DNA of 11,342 nt from an uncultured beta proteobacterium (GTDB lineage: Bacteria; Pseudomonadota; Gammaproteobacteria; Burkholderiales; Burkholderiaceae_C), in assembly GCA_903870955.1 (NCBI GenBank), contig CAIQEX010000234.1, forward strand, positions 1 to 11,342. Direction: 5' to 3'. A model generated the notes under the pieces. The model ran no database searches, was not told the origin of the DNA, and was given only the letters and a program-made list of their open reading frames with translations. How positions within the stretch are numbered: position 1 is the first letter of the stretch; each line of letters opens with the position of its first letter. Shown piece after piece: positions 1 to 6,112 of this stretch. The translations under genes were made by a program, and so were the position numbers.

Positions 1-390
1 GCCACAGTCGCGCTGACTCATGGAGTCGCTGTGGTCATTCCAGATATTGATGGGCGCGCCAATGGCACGGTTGGCCACTGTCATCACAATTGGCAGCCCC
101 AGCCCGGAGGCGTTGTACACCGCCTCAGCCATAAAGAGCAGACCCTGACTGGCCGTTGCCGTGTAGGTACGCGCACCGGCTGCAGACGATCCGATGGCCA
201 CGCTCATGGCGGCAAATTCACTCTCGACATTGATGAATTCGCAAGACGCCAGCGAGCCATCCTTGACACGCTCGCCCAGACCCTCAACGATGTGGGTTTG
301 GGGCGAGATCGGGTAGGCGCAAATCACTTCCGGACGCGCCAGCGCAACCGCTTCGGCGACGGCGGCCGAACCTTCAACTTGTTTGAGCAT
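1..390 (-). CDS. porA: Pyruvate:ferredoxin oxidoreductase alpha subunit, N-terminal part (cut by window edge)
   Basis: The first 130 codons of a 2-oxoacid:ferredoxin oxidoreductase alpha chain are visible; the gene runs off the left edge. The start ATG (388-390) lies inside the end of the gamma gene, giving a 17-nt overlap and implying translational coupling. The residues match the PorA transketolase-like pyrimidine domain: [10 protein letters not shown] near residue 6, [14 protein letters not shown] near 24, a [19 protein letters not shown] stretch near 55, and [13 protein letters not shown] near the visible end. That last motif is typical of pyruvate-type alpha subunits rather than 2-oxoglutarate ones. 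The enzyme family converts pyruvate and CoA to acetyl-CoA and CO2, reducing ferredoxin, in the cytoplasm. Pyruvate as the substrate is inferred from similarity. The beta subunit would be expected beyond the window. Confidence 0.88.
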   Translation of the reverse strand, partial: MLKQVEGSAAVAEAVALARPEVICAYPISPQTHIVEGLGERVKDGSLASCEFINVESEFAAMSVAIGSSAAGARTYTATASQGLLFMAEAVYNASGLGLPIVMTVANRAIGAPINIWNDHSDSMSQRDCG

Positions 391-964
391 GAGCCAGCTC
401 CATCATTTCGTTTTTAACGTAGGTATAGGCCTCGTTGGCGCCGGCGACATTGGACTCTGCAACCTTGCCATTGAACTTGTGGCGTATCGCATGCTCCACC
501 GCCTCTAACGTGATCAGACCCGACAAGGCCGCGAAGCCACCCAGCAAGACTGCATTCGGCAGGGGGCGGCCCAAGTGTTTGATCGCAATATCGGTGGCCG
601 GCACGGTAATCAGGCGTTCGTGGCGAAAGCGCTGGCTGATTTCGCCAAGCCCCAGTTCATCAAAGCTGCGCCGGGTATTGATCAGCACGTAGCCATCGGG
701 TTTGAGCCCTTGAAACACATCCACCTGATGCAGCAGGGTGGGGTCCTGCACGATCAGTACGTCGGGTGCCATGATGGGTTCGCGCAGGCGGATTTCCTGG
801 TCATCGATGCGGCAAAACGCCACCACCGGAGCGCCCGTGCGCTCGGAACCAAAACTGGGAAAGGCTTGCGCGTGGCGGCCCTGCTCAAAAGCGGCGAGGG
901 ACAGCATTTCTGCCGCCGTCACCACGCCCTGGCCGCCGCGCCCGTGGATGCGAATCTGCAACAT
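374..964 (-). CDS. porG: Pyruvate:ferredoxin oxidoreductase gamma subunit
   Basis: A 196-residue protein of the usual length for a free-standing gamma subunit of multi-subunit 2-oxoacid:ferredoxin oxidoreductases. It begins with the family signature [14 protein letters not shown] (residues 8-21) and has [13 protein letters not shown] near residue 36, both diagnostic of the POR gamma domain. The start is well supported: GGAG at 971-974 sits 6 nt upstream of the ATG. The alpha gene begins 17 nt before this stop, so the two form an operon. In four-subunit enzymes a ferredoxin-like delta gene usually sits between gamma and alpha; none is present here. An FNR-type box lies about 70 nt upstream, which fits expression under low oxygen for an oxygen-sensitive Fe-S enzyme. 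Confidence 0.9.
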   Translation of the reverse strand: MLQIRIHGRGGQGVVTAAEMLSLAAFEQGRHAQAFPSFGSERTGAPVVAFCRIDDQEIRLREPIMAPDVLIVQDPTLLHQVDVFQGLKPDGYVLINTRRSFDELGLGEISQRFRHERLITVPATDIAIKHLGRPLPNAVLLGGFAALSGLITLEAVEHAIRHKFNGKVAESNVAGANEAYTYVKNEMMELAHAQTS

Positions 965-970
965 CTTTGT

Positions 971-974
971 CTCC
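971..974 (-). promoter_or_regulatory. Ribosome binding site of porG
   Basis: GGAG on the minus strand, 6 nt before the ATG at 964. It supports this start codon. Confidence 0.7.
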
Positions 975-1032
975 TGTTCTTTTTGTGAGGACTTGGGATG
1001 TCGGCATTTTGTGCCGCTGCGGTTTCGCTTTA

Positions 1033-1046
1033 TTGATTGATATCAA
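1033..1046 (-). promoter_or_regulatory. FNR/Anr-type binding site upstream of the por genes
   Basis: The 14 bases match the FNR consensus TTGAT-N4-ATCAA with no mismatch on either strand. The site lies in the 108-bp gap between the exporter stop (1073) and the porG start (964). A plausible minus-strand -10 element, CAAAAT, lies at 1011 down to 1006, which would place transcription start near 999. The box centre (1039.5) would then be at about -40.5/-41.5, the class II activating position. Oxygen-dependent control of por genes by FNR-family regulators is biologically sensible, but binding here is inferred. No FNR gene is in the window. Confidence 0.7.
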
Positions 1047-1072
1047 AAACTGCGGTGTTGATCCTTGCAGGA

Positions 1073-1963
1073 CTACGTCAGCACTTCTGCCGCTGCGCTC
1101 GACGCCAAACCACGCTGCGCGGTGAATGAACTGCCGGCTGCCGCCAGCATCGTGAGAACGATGGCGAGCCACTGCGTACCGGTCAATTGCTCGTTCAATA
1201 CCAGCATGCCCAACAACGCGGCCACGGCTGGCTCCATGCTGGCCATGATGCCAAAGGCTTCTTTGGGCAGGCGCTTCAACGCCACCATTTCCAGTGAGAT
1301 GGGCACGGCGCTGGATACCGCGGCCACACCCAGGCCATACAAAAGAAGTTTGGGATCCAACAGTGCAGTTCCCGCCTGCCAGATGCCAAAAGGCACCACG
1401 GCGATGGCGGCAACGCCAAGACCCAGGGCGACCGACTGGCCTGCATGCAAGTGCCCCACCCGCTTGCCGAAAACGATGTAGGCCGCCCAGCAAACCGCAG
1501 CAGACAGAGCGCAACCCACGCCCACCGGATCGAGCGGCGCGACACCCGGATTGATGGGGAGTAACAAGGCAAGCGAACACACCGCCAACAGCAGCCAGAA
1601 AAAATCTATCGGCCTGCGCGATGAAAACAAGGACACCGAAAGCGGTCCTGCAAACTCAATCGCCACGGCCAACCCGAAGGGGATGGTGCGTATCGACATG
1701 TAGAACAGCAGGTTCATGAACCCCAGCGCCACACCGTAGCGCAGGATGGACTTGGCGTCAGTGCGCGACAACGGCCAGCGCCAGGGCCGCCAGATGGCCA
1801 GCAACAGCAGGGCCGAAAAGCCCACGCGCAAAGCCGTCGTGCCTAACGAGCCGACCAGGGGAAACAGATGCTTGGCAAAGGAGGTGCCGATTCCGAGCGC
1901 CGTGACGGAGCCCAGAACGGCAAGCAGTGGCAGCAGCTTTGTGAAACGTTGCGCGGCGGTCAA
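1073..1963 (-). CDS. rhtA: DMT-family (EamA) exporter similar to RhtA threonine/homoserine exporter
   Basis: An inner-membrane protein of about 296 residues with ten predicted hydrophobic segments, the size of EamA-type drug/metabolite transporters. Several blocks closely resemble Escherichia coli RhtA: LFPLVGSLGTTALRVGF, GFMNLLFYMSIRTIPFGLAV, EFAGPLSVSLFSSRRPIDF, SLEMVALKRLP and GIMASMEPAVAALLGML. RhtA exports threonine and homoserine; the substrate here is inferred. The reading frame stays open up to an ATG at 2098, but that would overlap the dehydrogenase gene by 139 nt and add a hydrophilic, non-RhtA leader. I chose the TTG at 1963-1961, which overlaps the upstream stop codon (TTGA) and places the first membrane segment about ten residues in. 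The start is uncertain because there is no clear Shine-Dalgarno sequence. Translation is probably coupled to the upstream gene. Confidence 0.82.
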   Translation of the reverse strand: MTAAQRFTKLLPLLAVLGSVTALGIGTSFAKHLFPLVGSLGTTALRVGFSALLLLAIWRPWRWPLSRTDAKSILRYGVALGFMNLLFYMSIRTIPFGLAVAIEFAGPLSVSLFSSRRPIDFFWLLLAVCSLALLLPINPGVAPLDPVGVGCALSAAVCWAAYIVFGKRVGHLHAGQSVALGLGVAAIAVVPFGIWQAGTALLDPKLLLYGLGVAAVSSAVPISLEMVALKRLPKEAFGIMASMEPAVAALLGMLVLNEQLTGTQWLAIVLTMLAAAGSSFTAQRGLASSAAAEVLT

Positions 1964-2814
1964 GCGCTGTATTGGTACACGCCCTGCCCGGTCTTGCGAC
2001 CCAGGCGACCAGCGGCCACCATCTCCTTCAGCAGCGGGCAGGCCCGGTATTTGCTGTCGCCAAACTCGCTCAGGTAGACGTCCATCACCGCCAGGCACAC
2101 ATCCAGACCGACCATATCGGCCAGAGCCAAGGGGCCAATCGGCTGGTTGCAGCCGAGTTTCATGCCGGCATCGATGTCTTCGGCACTGGCAAGACCTTCA
2201 GACAGCACAAAGAAGGCTTCGTTGATCATGGGTACCAGAATGCGGTTGACCACAAAGCCGGGCGCATTCTTGACCGTAATGGGTGTCTTGCCCAGCACCT
2301 TGGCCATGGCATGCACGGCGTCGTGCGTGGCATCGCTGGTCTGCAGGCCGCGGATGATTTCCACCAGCGCCATCATGGACACGGGGTTGAAGAAGTGCAT
2401 GCCAATAAAACGGTCCGCACGGGTGGTCACTGCAGCCAGTTTGGTGATCGAGATCGACGAGGTGTTGGAGGCAATGATCACCTCGGGGCCGACGATGGCA
2501 TCGATCTGCTTGACTATTTTGACCTTGAGTTCGTAATTTTCGGTGGCGGCTTCGATCACCAGTTGCGCCGGTTTGAGATCTTCGTAGCTGGTGCTGGTTT
2601 TGATACGGGCCAATGCCGCGTCGCGCTCAGTGGCGGTGAGCTTTTCCTTCTTGATCAAGCGCTCCAGGCTGGCGGTGACGGTGGCCAGGCCCTTGGCGAC
2701 TGCCGCGTCTGAAATATCGACCATCACCACCTGAATGCCTGAAACCGCGCAGGCTTGGGCAATGCCATTGCCCATGGTGCCCGCGCCGATGATGCCCACT
2801 GTATTAATCTGCAT
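1960..2814 (-). CDS. hbd: 3-hydroxybutyryl-CoA dehydrogenase
   Basis: A 284-residue protein of the usual length for the family. It oxidises (S)-3-hydroxybutyryl-CoA to acetoacetyl-CoA with NAD(P), or runs in reverse, in beta-oxidation, butanoate or PHB-related metabolism; PaaH-type members serve phenylacetate degradation. The Rossmann fold starts at once with GIIGAGTMGNGIAQ (residues 8-21). Ser119 in SNTSS, His140 in GMHFFNPV, Glu152 and Asn190 in GFVVNRIL occupy the substrate and catalytic positions of the family. The C-terminal helical domain ends with GRKTGQGVYQY. The ATG at 2814 has GGAG eight nt upstream; the open frame to 2877 adds 21 residues not found in the family. It overlaps the exporter gene by 4 nt. 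Nothing nearby links it to purine breakdown. Confidence 0.92.
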   Translation of the reverse strand: MQINTVGIIGAGTMGNGIAQACAVSGIQVVMVDISDAAVAKGLATVTASLERLIKKEKLTATERDAALARIKTSTSYEDLKPAQLVIEAATENYELKVKIVKQIDAIVGPEVIIASNTSSISITKLAAVTTRADRFIGMHFFNPVSMMALVEIIRGLQTSDATHDAVHAMAKVLGKTPITVKNAPGFVVNRILVPMINEAFFVLSEGLASAEDIDAGMKLGCNQPIGPLALADMVGLDVCLAVMDVYLSEFGDSKYRACPLLKEMVAAGRLGRKTGQGVYQYSA

Positions 2815-2907
2815 TTCTAAAACTCCAATAAAAGGTATTTGCCTGGGTCGAGAGTTTAAACAGCCCCGCACGGGCAACTCGGCCGAAGCAAATCCGCTCT
2901 GAAGCCC

Positions 2908-4161
2908 TCAATCCACGTGGGCACCCGATTCAAACCACTGTTTGATCATGGCGCGCTCGGCCTCGCTGATGCCGGTGGCATTGTTCATTGGCATGATGCG
3001 TGTGACCACGGCTTGCTGGTACATCATTTGCGCGTGCTTGGCCACGCCCTCGGCGGAGTCCAGACGCACATTCTTCATTTGCACCAGTTCGCCATGGCAC
3101 ATGTAGCAGCGCTGCGCCAGTATGGGTTGCAGCGTCTTGTAGCTGATCGGCCCACCGACGGCACCCGGCGCGCCCTGGGCGGCCAGCGTTGCACCCGCAG
3201 CGGCCGTTGCGGCGGGTGATGCGGGTGGAGTCGGTGCCGGTTTGAGCCACGCGAACACCACAACAATCGCCACCACGCCCACCGCTGCGTACTTCCATGG
3301 GTGGGGGTTGCGGCCCAGCTTGAAGCCGTGGCGCATGACAAAGAACTGGCGTATGGCGGCACCCGCAAACATCATAGCCACCAGCACCAACCAATTTTGC
3401 GGGTGGCCATAGGTGAAGCTGTAGTGGTTGCTGAGCATGGCAAACAGCACCGGCAGCGTGAAGTAGGTGTTGTGCACGCTGCGCTGCTTGCCGATCTTGC
3501 CGTGTATCGGGTCTACGTTTTGCCCAGCCTTGATGCTGGCCACCATGGCACGCTGGCCAGGGATGATCCAGAAGAACACATTGGCACTCATGCTGGTGGC
3601 AATCATGGCGCCCATCAGCAGAAAAGCTGCGCGTCCCGCAAACCAGTGGCAGGCCAGCCAGGCCGCTGCGCAGACCAGCACGAACACCAGGGCACCGACG
3701 ATGGCATCGCCATTCTTTCGCTGTGCCAAGGTGCGGCAAATCAGGTCATAGGCCAGCCAGAACACCACCAGGAAGCCCAGTGCGGCACCAATCGCTCCCA
3801 TGGGCGACCAGTCCATTACCGTCTTGTCAATCAGATAAGTGCCCGCGCTCCAGAGGTAAGACACGGTGAACAGCGAGAAACCGGTAAGCCAGGTGCTGTA
3901 GCTCTCCCAGTAAAACCAATGCAGATGGTCCGGCAGTTTCGGTGGCGACAGTGCAAATTTGACCGGGTGGTAAAAGCCGCCCCCATGCACGGCCCAGAGT
4001 TCACCGCTGACGCCTTGACGCTTCAGGTCGTCGTCCACCGGTGGCGTCAGACTGCTGTCCAGAAAGACAAAATAAAACGACGAACCGACCCAGGCGATAG
4101 CCGTGATGACGTGGACCCACCGCAACAGCAGATTGGCCCAATCGAGTAAATAGCTTTCCAT
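2908..4161 (-). CDS. puuD: Urate hydroxylase PuuD, membrane protein with C-terminal cytochrome c domain
   Basis: A 417-residue integral membrane protein that hydroxylates urate to 5-hydroxyisourate without uricase-type oxidase activity. In this family electrons pass to a fused cytochrome c and on to the respiratory chain. The N-terminal domain has about eight hydrophobic segments (roughly residues 8-34, 88-112, 122-142, 152-175, 178-200, 230-250, 256-275 and 291-308). Conserved family blocks include LLRWVHVITAIAWVGSSFYF, the GGFYHPVKF region near 61 and GKQRSVHNTYFTLPVLF near 224. A Pro/Ala-rich linker (309-335) leads to a haem-binding CYMCH motif (352-356), with Met390 or Met392 in RIMPMNN as likely axial ligand. 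The start has AGGAG ten nt upstream. A TGTATACA palindrome lies 25 nt before the ATG, so expression is probably controlled by the GntR regulator encoded at 6113-6760. It lies 42 bp downstream of xdhC on the same strand. Confidence 0.95.
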   Translation of the reverse strand: MESYLLDWANLLLRWVHVITAIAWVGSSFYFVFLDSSLTPPVDDDLKRQGVSGELWAVHGGGFYHPVKFALSPPKLPDHLHWFYWESYSTWLTGFSLFTVSYLWSAGTYLIDKTVMDWSPMGAIGAALGFLVVFWLAYDLICRTLAQRKNGDAIVGALVFVLVCAAAWLACHWFAGRAAFLLMGAMIATSMSANVFFWIIPGQRAMVASIKAGQNVDPIHGKIGKQRSVHNTYFTLPVLFAMLSNHYSFTYGHPQNWLVLVAMMFAGAAIRQFFVMRHGFKLGRNPHPWKYAAVGVVAIVVVFAWLKPAPTPPASPAATAAAGATLAAQGAPGAVGGPISYKTLQPILAQRCYMCHGELVQMKNVRLDSAEGVAKHAQMMYQQAVVTRIMPMNNATGISEAERAMIKQWFESGAHVD

Positions 4162-4181
4162 GTTGTGTAGTCTCCTGCCGA

Positions 4182-4198
4182 AAATTGTATACAGTTTT
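4182..4198. promoter_or_regulatory. Probable GntR operator upstream of puuD
   Basis: The core TGTATACA (4186-4193) is flanked by A and T runs as AAAAT-core-GTTTT, an imperfect palindrome with one mismatched pair. The core and flanks match the perfect palindrome at 6072-6087. It lies between the xdhC stop and the puuD Shine-Dalgarno sequence. Because it sits inside the xdhC-puuD gap, puuD probably has its own regulated promoter. The link to the GntR gene is inferred from the shared motif. Confidence 0.65.
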
Positions 4199-4203
4199 AC
4201 AGA

Positions 4204-5025
4204 CTAACTGGTTTTAGGCAATAGCAAGAGTTGGGCCGCCACGGCAATTGCAATGGCTTCGGGGCGCTTGTCGGCGATGCCCGGTATGCCAATCGGGCTT
4301 GTCACATGGTCGAGTTCAGAGTCTGAGAAACCCCGGGCCACCAGGCGGGAACGGAAAGACGCCCACTTGGTCTTGCTGCCGATCAAGCCGATATACGGCA
4401 GGTCGCCCCGTTCGCGCTGGCGCGTCAGGCAAGCGGCAACGATATCCAGGTCTTCGGCGTGGCTGAAGCTCATGATGAGCACCCGGCTACCGCTCGCCAG
4501 GGTGGGCACTGCGGCCTGCACCGGGTCGCTGTGCTCGCACACCACGCTGTGTGAAACATCGTCGGGGAAGATTTTGTCACGGCTGTCGATCCAGGTCATC
4601 GCCAGCGGCAGTGTGGACAGCACGTGCACCAGAGCCCGGCCCACATGGCCGCCACCAAAAAGTGCCAGCGGTGCCTCATCTGCGAGCAGGCGCGCACGCA
4701 AAGCGGGCACGTCTGCCAGCGACACCGGCTCAAATTGCAACTCCACCTCGCCGCCGCAACATTGCCCCAGACTCGGGCCCAGACGATACAAAACGCGCTC
4801 CGGCTGCGTTGTTTGCGGGTCGGGCGTTCGCCCCAGAAGTGTGCGGCCGTGGGCGATGGCATCCCATTCAAGCCGACCGCCGCCAATGGTGTTGACGACT
4901 TCCTCTTCCCAAACTGCCATCCAGGCGCCCACTTCGCGTGGCACCGATCCTCGGGTGGCATGCACCGTAATCAACATCCCCGAATGGGTAGCAAGACGCG
5001 TCAAAAGGTCCGAAAGCAGGTTCAC
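4204..5025 (-). CDS. xdhC: Xanthine dehydrogenase accessory protein XdhC
   Basis: A protein of about 273 residues. XdhC proteins bind molybdenum cofactor, support its sulfuration and insert it into XdhB; they are not part of the mature enzyme. Family marks are TRGSVPREVGAWM (24-36), NTIGGGRLEWDA (45-56), LGQCCGGEVEL (86-96), the nucleotide-binding-like GGGHVGRAL (124-132), YIGLIGSKTKW (211-221) and TSPIGIPGI (242-250). The frame is open to 5400, but upstream codons read through the reverse complement of a poly-proline gene and are not XdhC-like. The GTG at 5025 is preferred, with AGG about nine nt upstream inside a small inverted repeat. ATG at residue 17 would cut into the conserved N-terminus. 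No xdhA or xdhB is present in the window. The gene diverges from the lipoprotein gene and precedes puuD. Confidence 0.9.
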   Translation of the reverse strand: MNLLSDLLTRLATHSGMLITVHATRGSVPREVGAWMAVWEEEVVNTIGGGRLEWDAIAHGRTLLGRTPDPQTTQPERVLYRLGPSLGQCCGGEVELQFEPVSLADVPALRARLLADEAPLALFGGGHVGRALVHVLSTLPLAMTWIDSRDKIFPDDVSHSVVCEHSDPVQAAVPTLASGSRVLIMSFSHAEDLDIVAACLTRQRERGDLPYIGLIGSKTKWASFRSRLVARGFSDSELDHVTSPIGIPGIADKRPEAIAIAVAAQLLLLPKTS

Positions 5026-5040
5026 AAAAGGATACCTTTT
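5026..5040 (-). promoter_or_regulatory. Inverted repeat containing the xdhC ribosome binding site
   Basis: On the minus strand AAAAGG-TAT-CCTTTT is a perfect 6-bp inverted repeat with a 3-nt centre, ending directly before the GTG start. The AGG is the only Shine-Dalgarno-like element there, so a hairpin would mask it. It could also be a DNA-level operator. It differs from the TGTATACA motif. Confidence 0.35.
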
Positions 5041-5110
5041 ATGTTGGGAGCCATGGCAAATGTGCCAAGAGTTGGTGCAAAGTATGCCTATTACACATAC
5101 CGAGACAACC

Positions 5111-5665
5111 ATGAAAATTTTTCGCACTTCCGTGGGCCAGGGCAGACCTGGTCTTTCACGCTTTTCACGCCTGTGGCTTTGTCTCGCCGCCTTGATTGCC
5201 GGTTGCGCCACCCCCCCTCCTCCGCCGGCACCACCGCCCCCTCCCCCGCCTCCGCCGCCACCGGTCGTCGTAGTACCACCGGTTGTTGTGCAACCGCCAG
5301 CACCCTTGCCGCCCCTGGGTAAGGTCTCCAATGCCCAGTCGCCCAAAGAATACCGGCGCGACGCTGCGGCCCATTTGTATGAGAAGAACAAGAACCGCAT
5401 TTACCCCGGAAAGATGCCACCATTGCTCTATGCCGTAGGGGTATTACAGGTTGATGTGGATGGCCGTGGCAACGTCACCGATATCCGCTGGATGCGGGCA
5501 CCGACACAGGCACCCGAAGTCATGGCCGACATAGAGCGCTCGGTTCGCAGTGCAGCGCCCTTCCCGGCACCCGTGAAGTTGGGCCGCGTGACCTATACCG
5601 ATACCTGGCTGTGGCACAAGAGCGGTCGCTTTCAGTTGGACACATTGACCGAAGGGCAAATGTAA
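5111..5665 (+). CDS. Poly-proline outer-membrane lipoprotein with TonB C-terminal-like domain
   Basis: A 184-residue protein with a lipoprotein signal: basic residues at 12-20, a hydrophobic stretch 21-30 and the lipobox IAGC with Cys32. Ala at +2 predicts transport to the outer membrane. After the cysteine come five prolines, an alanine, eleven consecutive prolines, and Val/Pro runs to about residue 68. Residues about 105-180 resemble the TonB C-terminal domain (GVLQVDVDGRGNVTDIRWM, then an AAPFPAP segment). Classical TonB is anchored by an inner-membrane helix and energised through ExbB-ExbD; a lipidated protein cannot work that way, so its function is unknown. The ATG at 5111 is chosen because it gives a correct signal peptide; one at 5084 adds nine residues. 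It diverges from xdhC and converges on uraH with 4 bp between the stops. A purine role is not evident. Confidence 0.82.
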   Translation: MKIFRTSVGQGRPGLSRFSRLWLCLAALIAGCATPPPPPAPPPPPPPPPPPVVVVPPVVVQPPAPLPPLGKVSNAQSPKEYRRDAAAHLYEKNKNRIYPGKMPPLLYAVGVLQVDVDGRGNVTDIRWMRAPTQAPEVMADIERSVRSAAPFPAPVKLGRVTYTDTWLWHKSGRFQLDTLTEGQM

Positions 5666-5669
5666 TTTT

Positions 5670-6023
5670 TCAAGAGCCCCGGTAGGTCGAATAACTCCAG
5701 GGGCTGACCAGCAGGGGCACGTGGTAGTGCTGGTCCACATGGGCCACGCCAAAGTCCAGGCTGACCTGGTTCAAGAAGTTGGGCTCGGGCAGCGAGACGC
5801 CGCAGCCCTTGAAATAGCTGGCCACGTCAAAAACCAGCCTGTAAGTGCCCACTTTCAGGCTGTCGTCGTCATACAGCAGGCCGCCTGGGTTGCGGCCGTC
5901 ACTGTTGAGGGTAAAGCTTTTGACCAGCGTCGCCTGCTGGCCCTGCGTGGTGTAAAGCTTCACGTTCATGCCGGCCGCCGGCGTGCCGTGCATGGTGTCC
6001 AGCACATGTGTACTCAGGCCCAT
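5670..6023 (-). CDS. uraH: 5-hydroxyisourate hydrolase (transthyretin-related protein)
   Basis: A 117-residue protein, the usual length. It hydrolyses 5-hydroxyisourate, the PuuD product, to OHCU. Conserved parts are STHVLDTMHGTPAAG at the N-terminus (active-site His6), Arg44 in SDGRNPGG, HYHVPLLVSPWSYS near 99, and the hallmark C-terminal YRGS ending at the last residue. The start at 6023 is fixed by AAGGAG five nt upstream. The frame is open to an ATG at 6122, but that version would read through the operator and overlap the gntR start. It is cytoplasmic as annotated. It diverges from gntR, with a perfect TGTATACA palindrome about 49 nt upstream of its start, so it is a likely direct target of the regulator. 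Confidence 0.96.
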   Translation of the reverse strand: MGLSTHVLDTMHGTPAAGMNVKLYTTQGQQATLVKSFTLNSDGRNPGGLLYDDDSLKVGTYRLVFDVASYFKGCGVSLPEPNFLNQVSLDFGVAHVDQHYHVPLLVSPWSYSTYRGS

Positions 6024-6028
6024 GGAAA

Positions 6029-6034
6029 CTCCTT
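6029..6034 (-). promoter_or_regulatory. Strong ribosome binding site fixing the uraH start
   Basis: AAGGAG on the minus strand, five nt before the ATG at 6023. It favours the short 117-residue form over the in-frame ATG at 6122. Confidence 0.8.
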
Positions 6035-6071
6035 GTTGCGCGAGGGTTAAAAAAGTGAAGAGTAACGCGGC

Positions 6072-6087
6072 AAAGTGTATACACTTT
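6072..6087. promoter_or_regulatory. Perfect palindromic operator between uraH and gntR
   Basis: AAAGTGTATACACTTT is a perfect 16-bp palindrome in the 89-bp divergent region. FCD-type GntR regulators commonly bind short palindromes of the TGTATACA kind, often near their own gene. A related copy at 4182-4198 precedes puuD. The site is placed to control uraH in one direction and gntR-puuE-uraD/allC in the other. Binding by the adjacent regulator is inferred. Confidence 0.75.
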
Positions 6088-6112
6088 TTGCGCTTGCAGC
6101 TATCATTCCAAC

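Noticed and set aside
1002..1016. Small hairpin (CGGCA-loop-TGCCG) between the exporter and porG
   Set aside because: The stem is 5 bp with no T-tract on the minus strand, and it coincides with the predicted -10 region.
1964..2098. ATG start for the RhtA-like exporter at 2098
   Set aside because: It would overlap the dehydrogenase gene by 139 nt and add a hydrophilic leader read out of frame from hbd.
2863..2875. GC hairpin after puuD as a terminator
   Set aside because: The stem is only 4 bp with a weak downstream T content, so it is not convincing.
5054..5067. Possible sigma-54 promoter (TGGCAC) upstream of xdhC
   Set aside because: The second element does not fall at the required spacing; only a simple inverted repeat is present.
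4253..5110. Long plus-strand open frame in front of the lipoprotein gene
   Set aside because: It is the antisense of xdhC. The lipobox signal peptide shows that the real protein starts at 5111.
5026..5400. N-terminal extension of xdhC with a long poly-glycine run
   Set aside because: It is the reverse complement of the lipoprotein's proline codons and is not XdhC-like.
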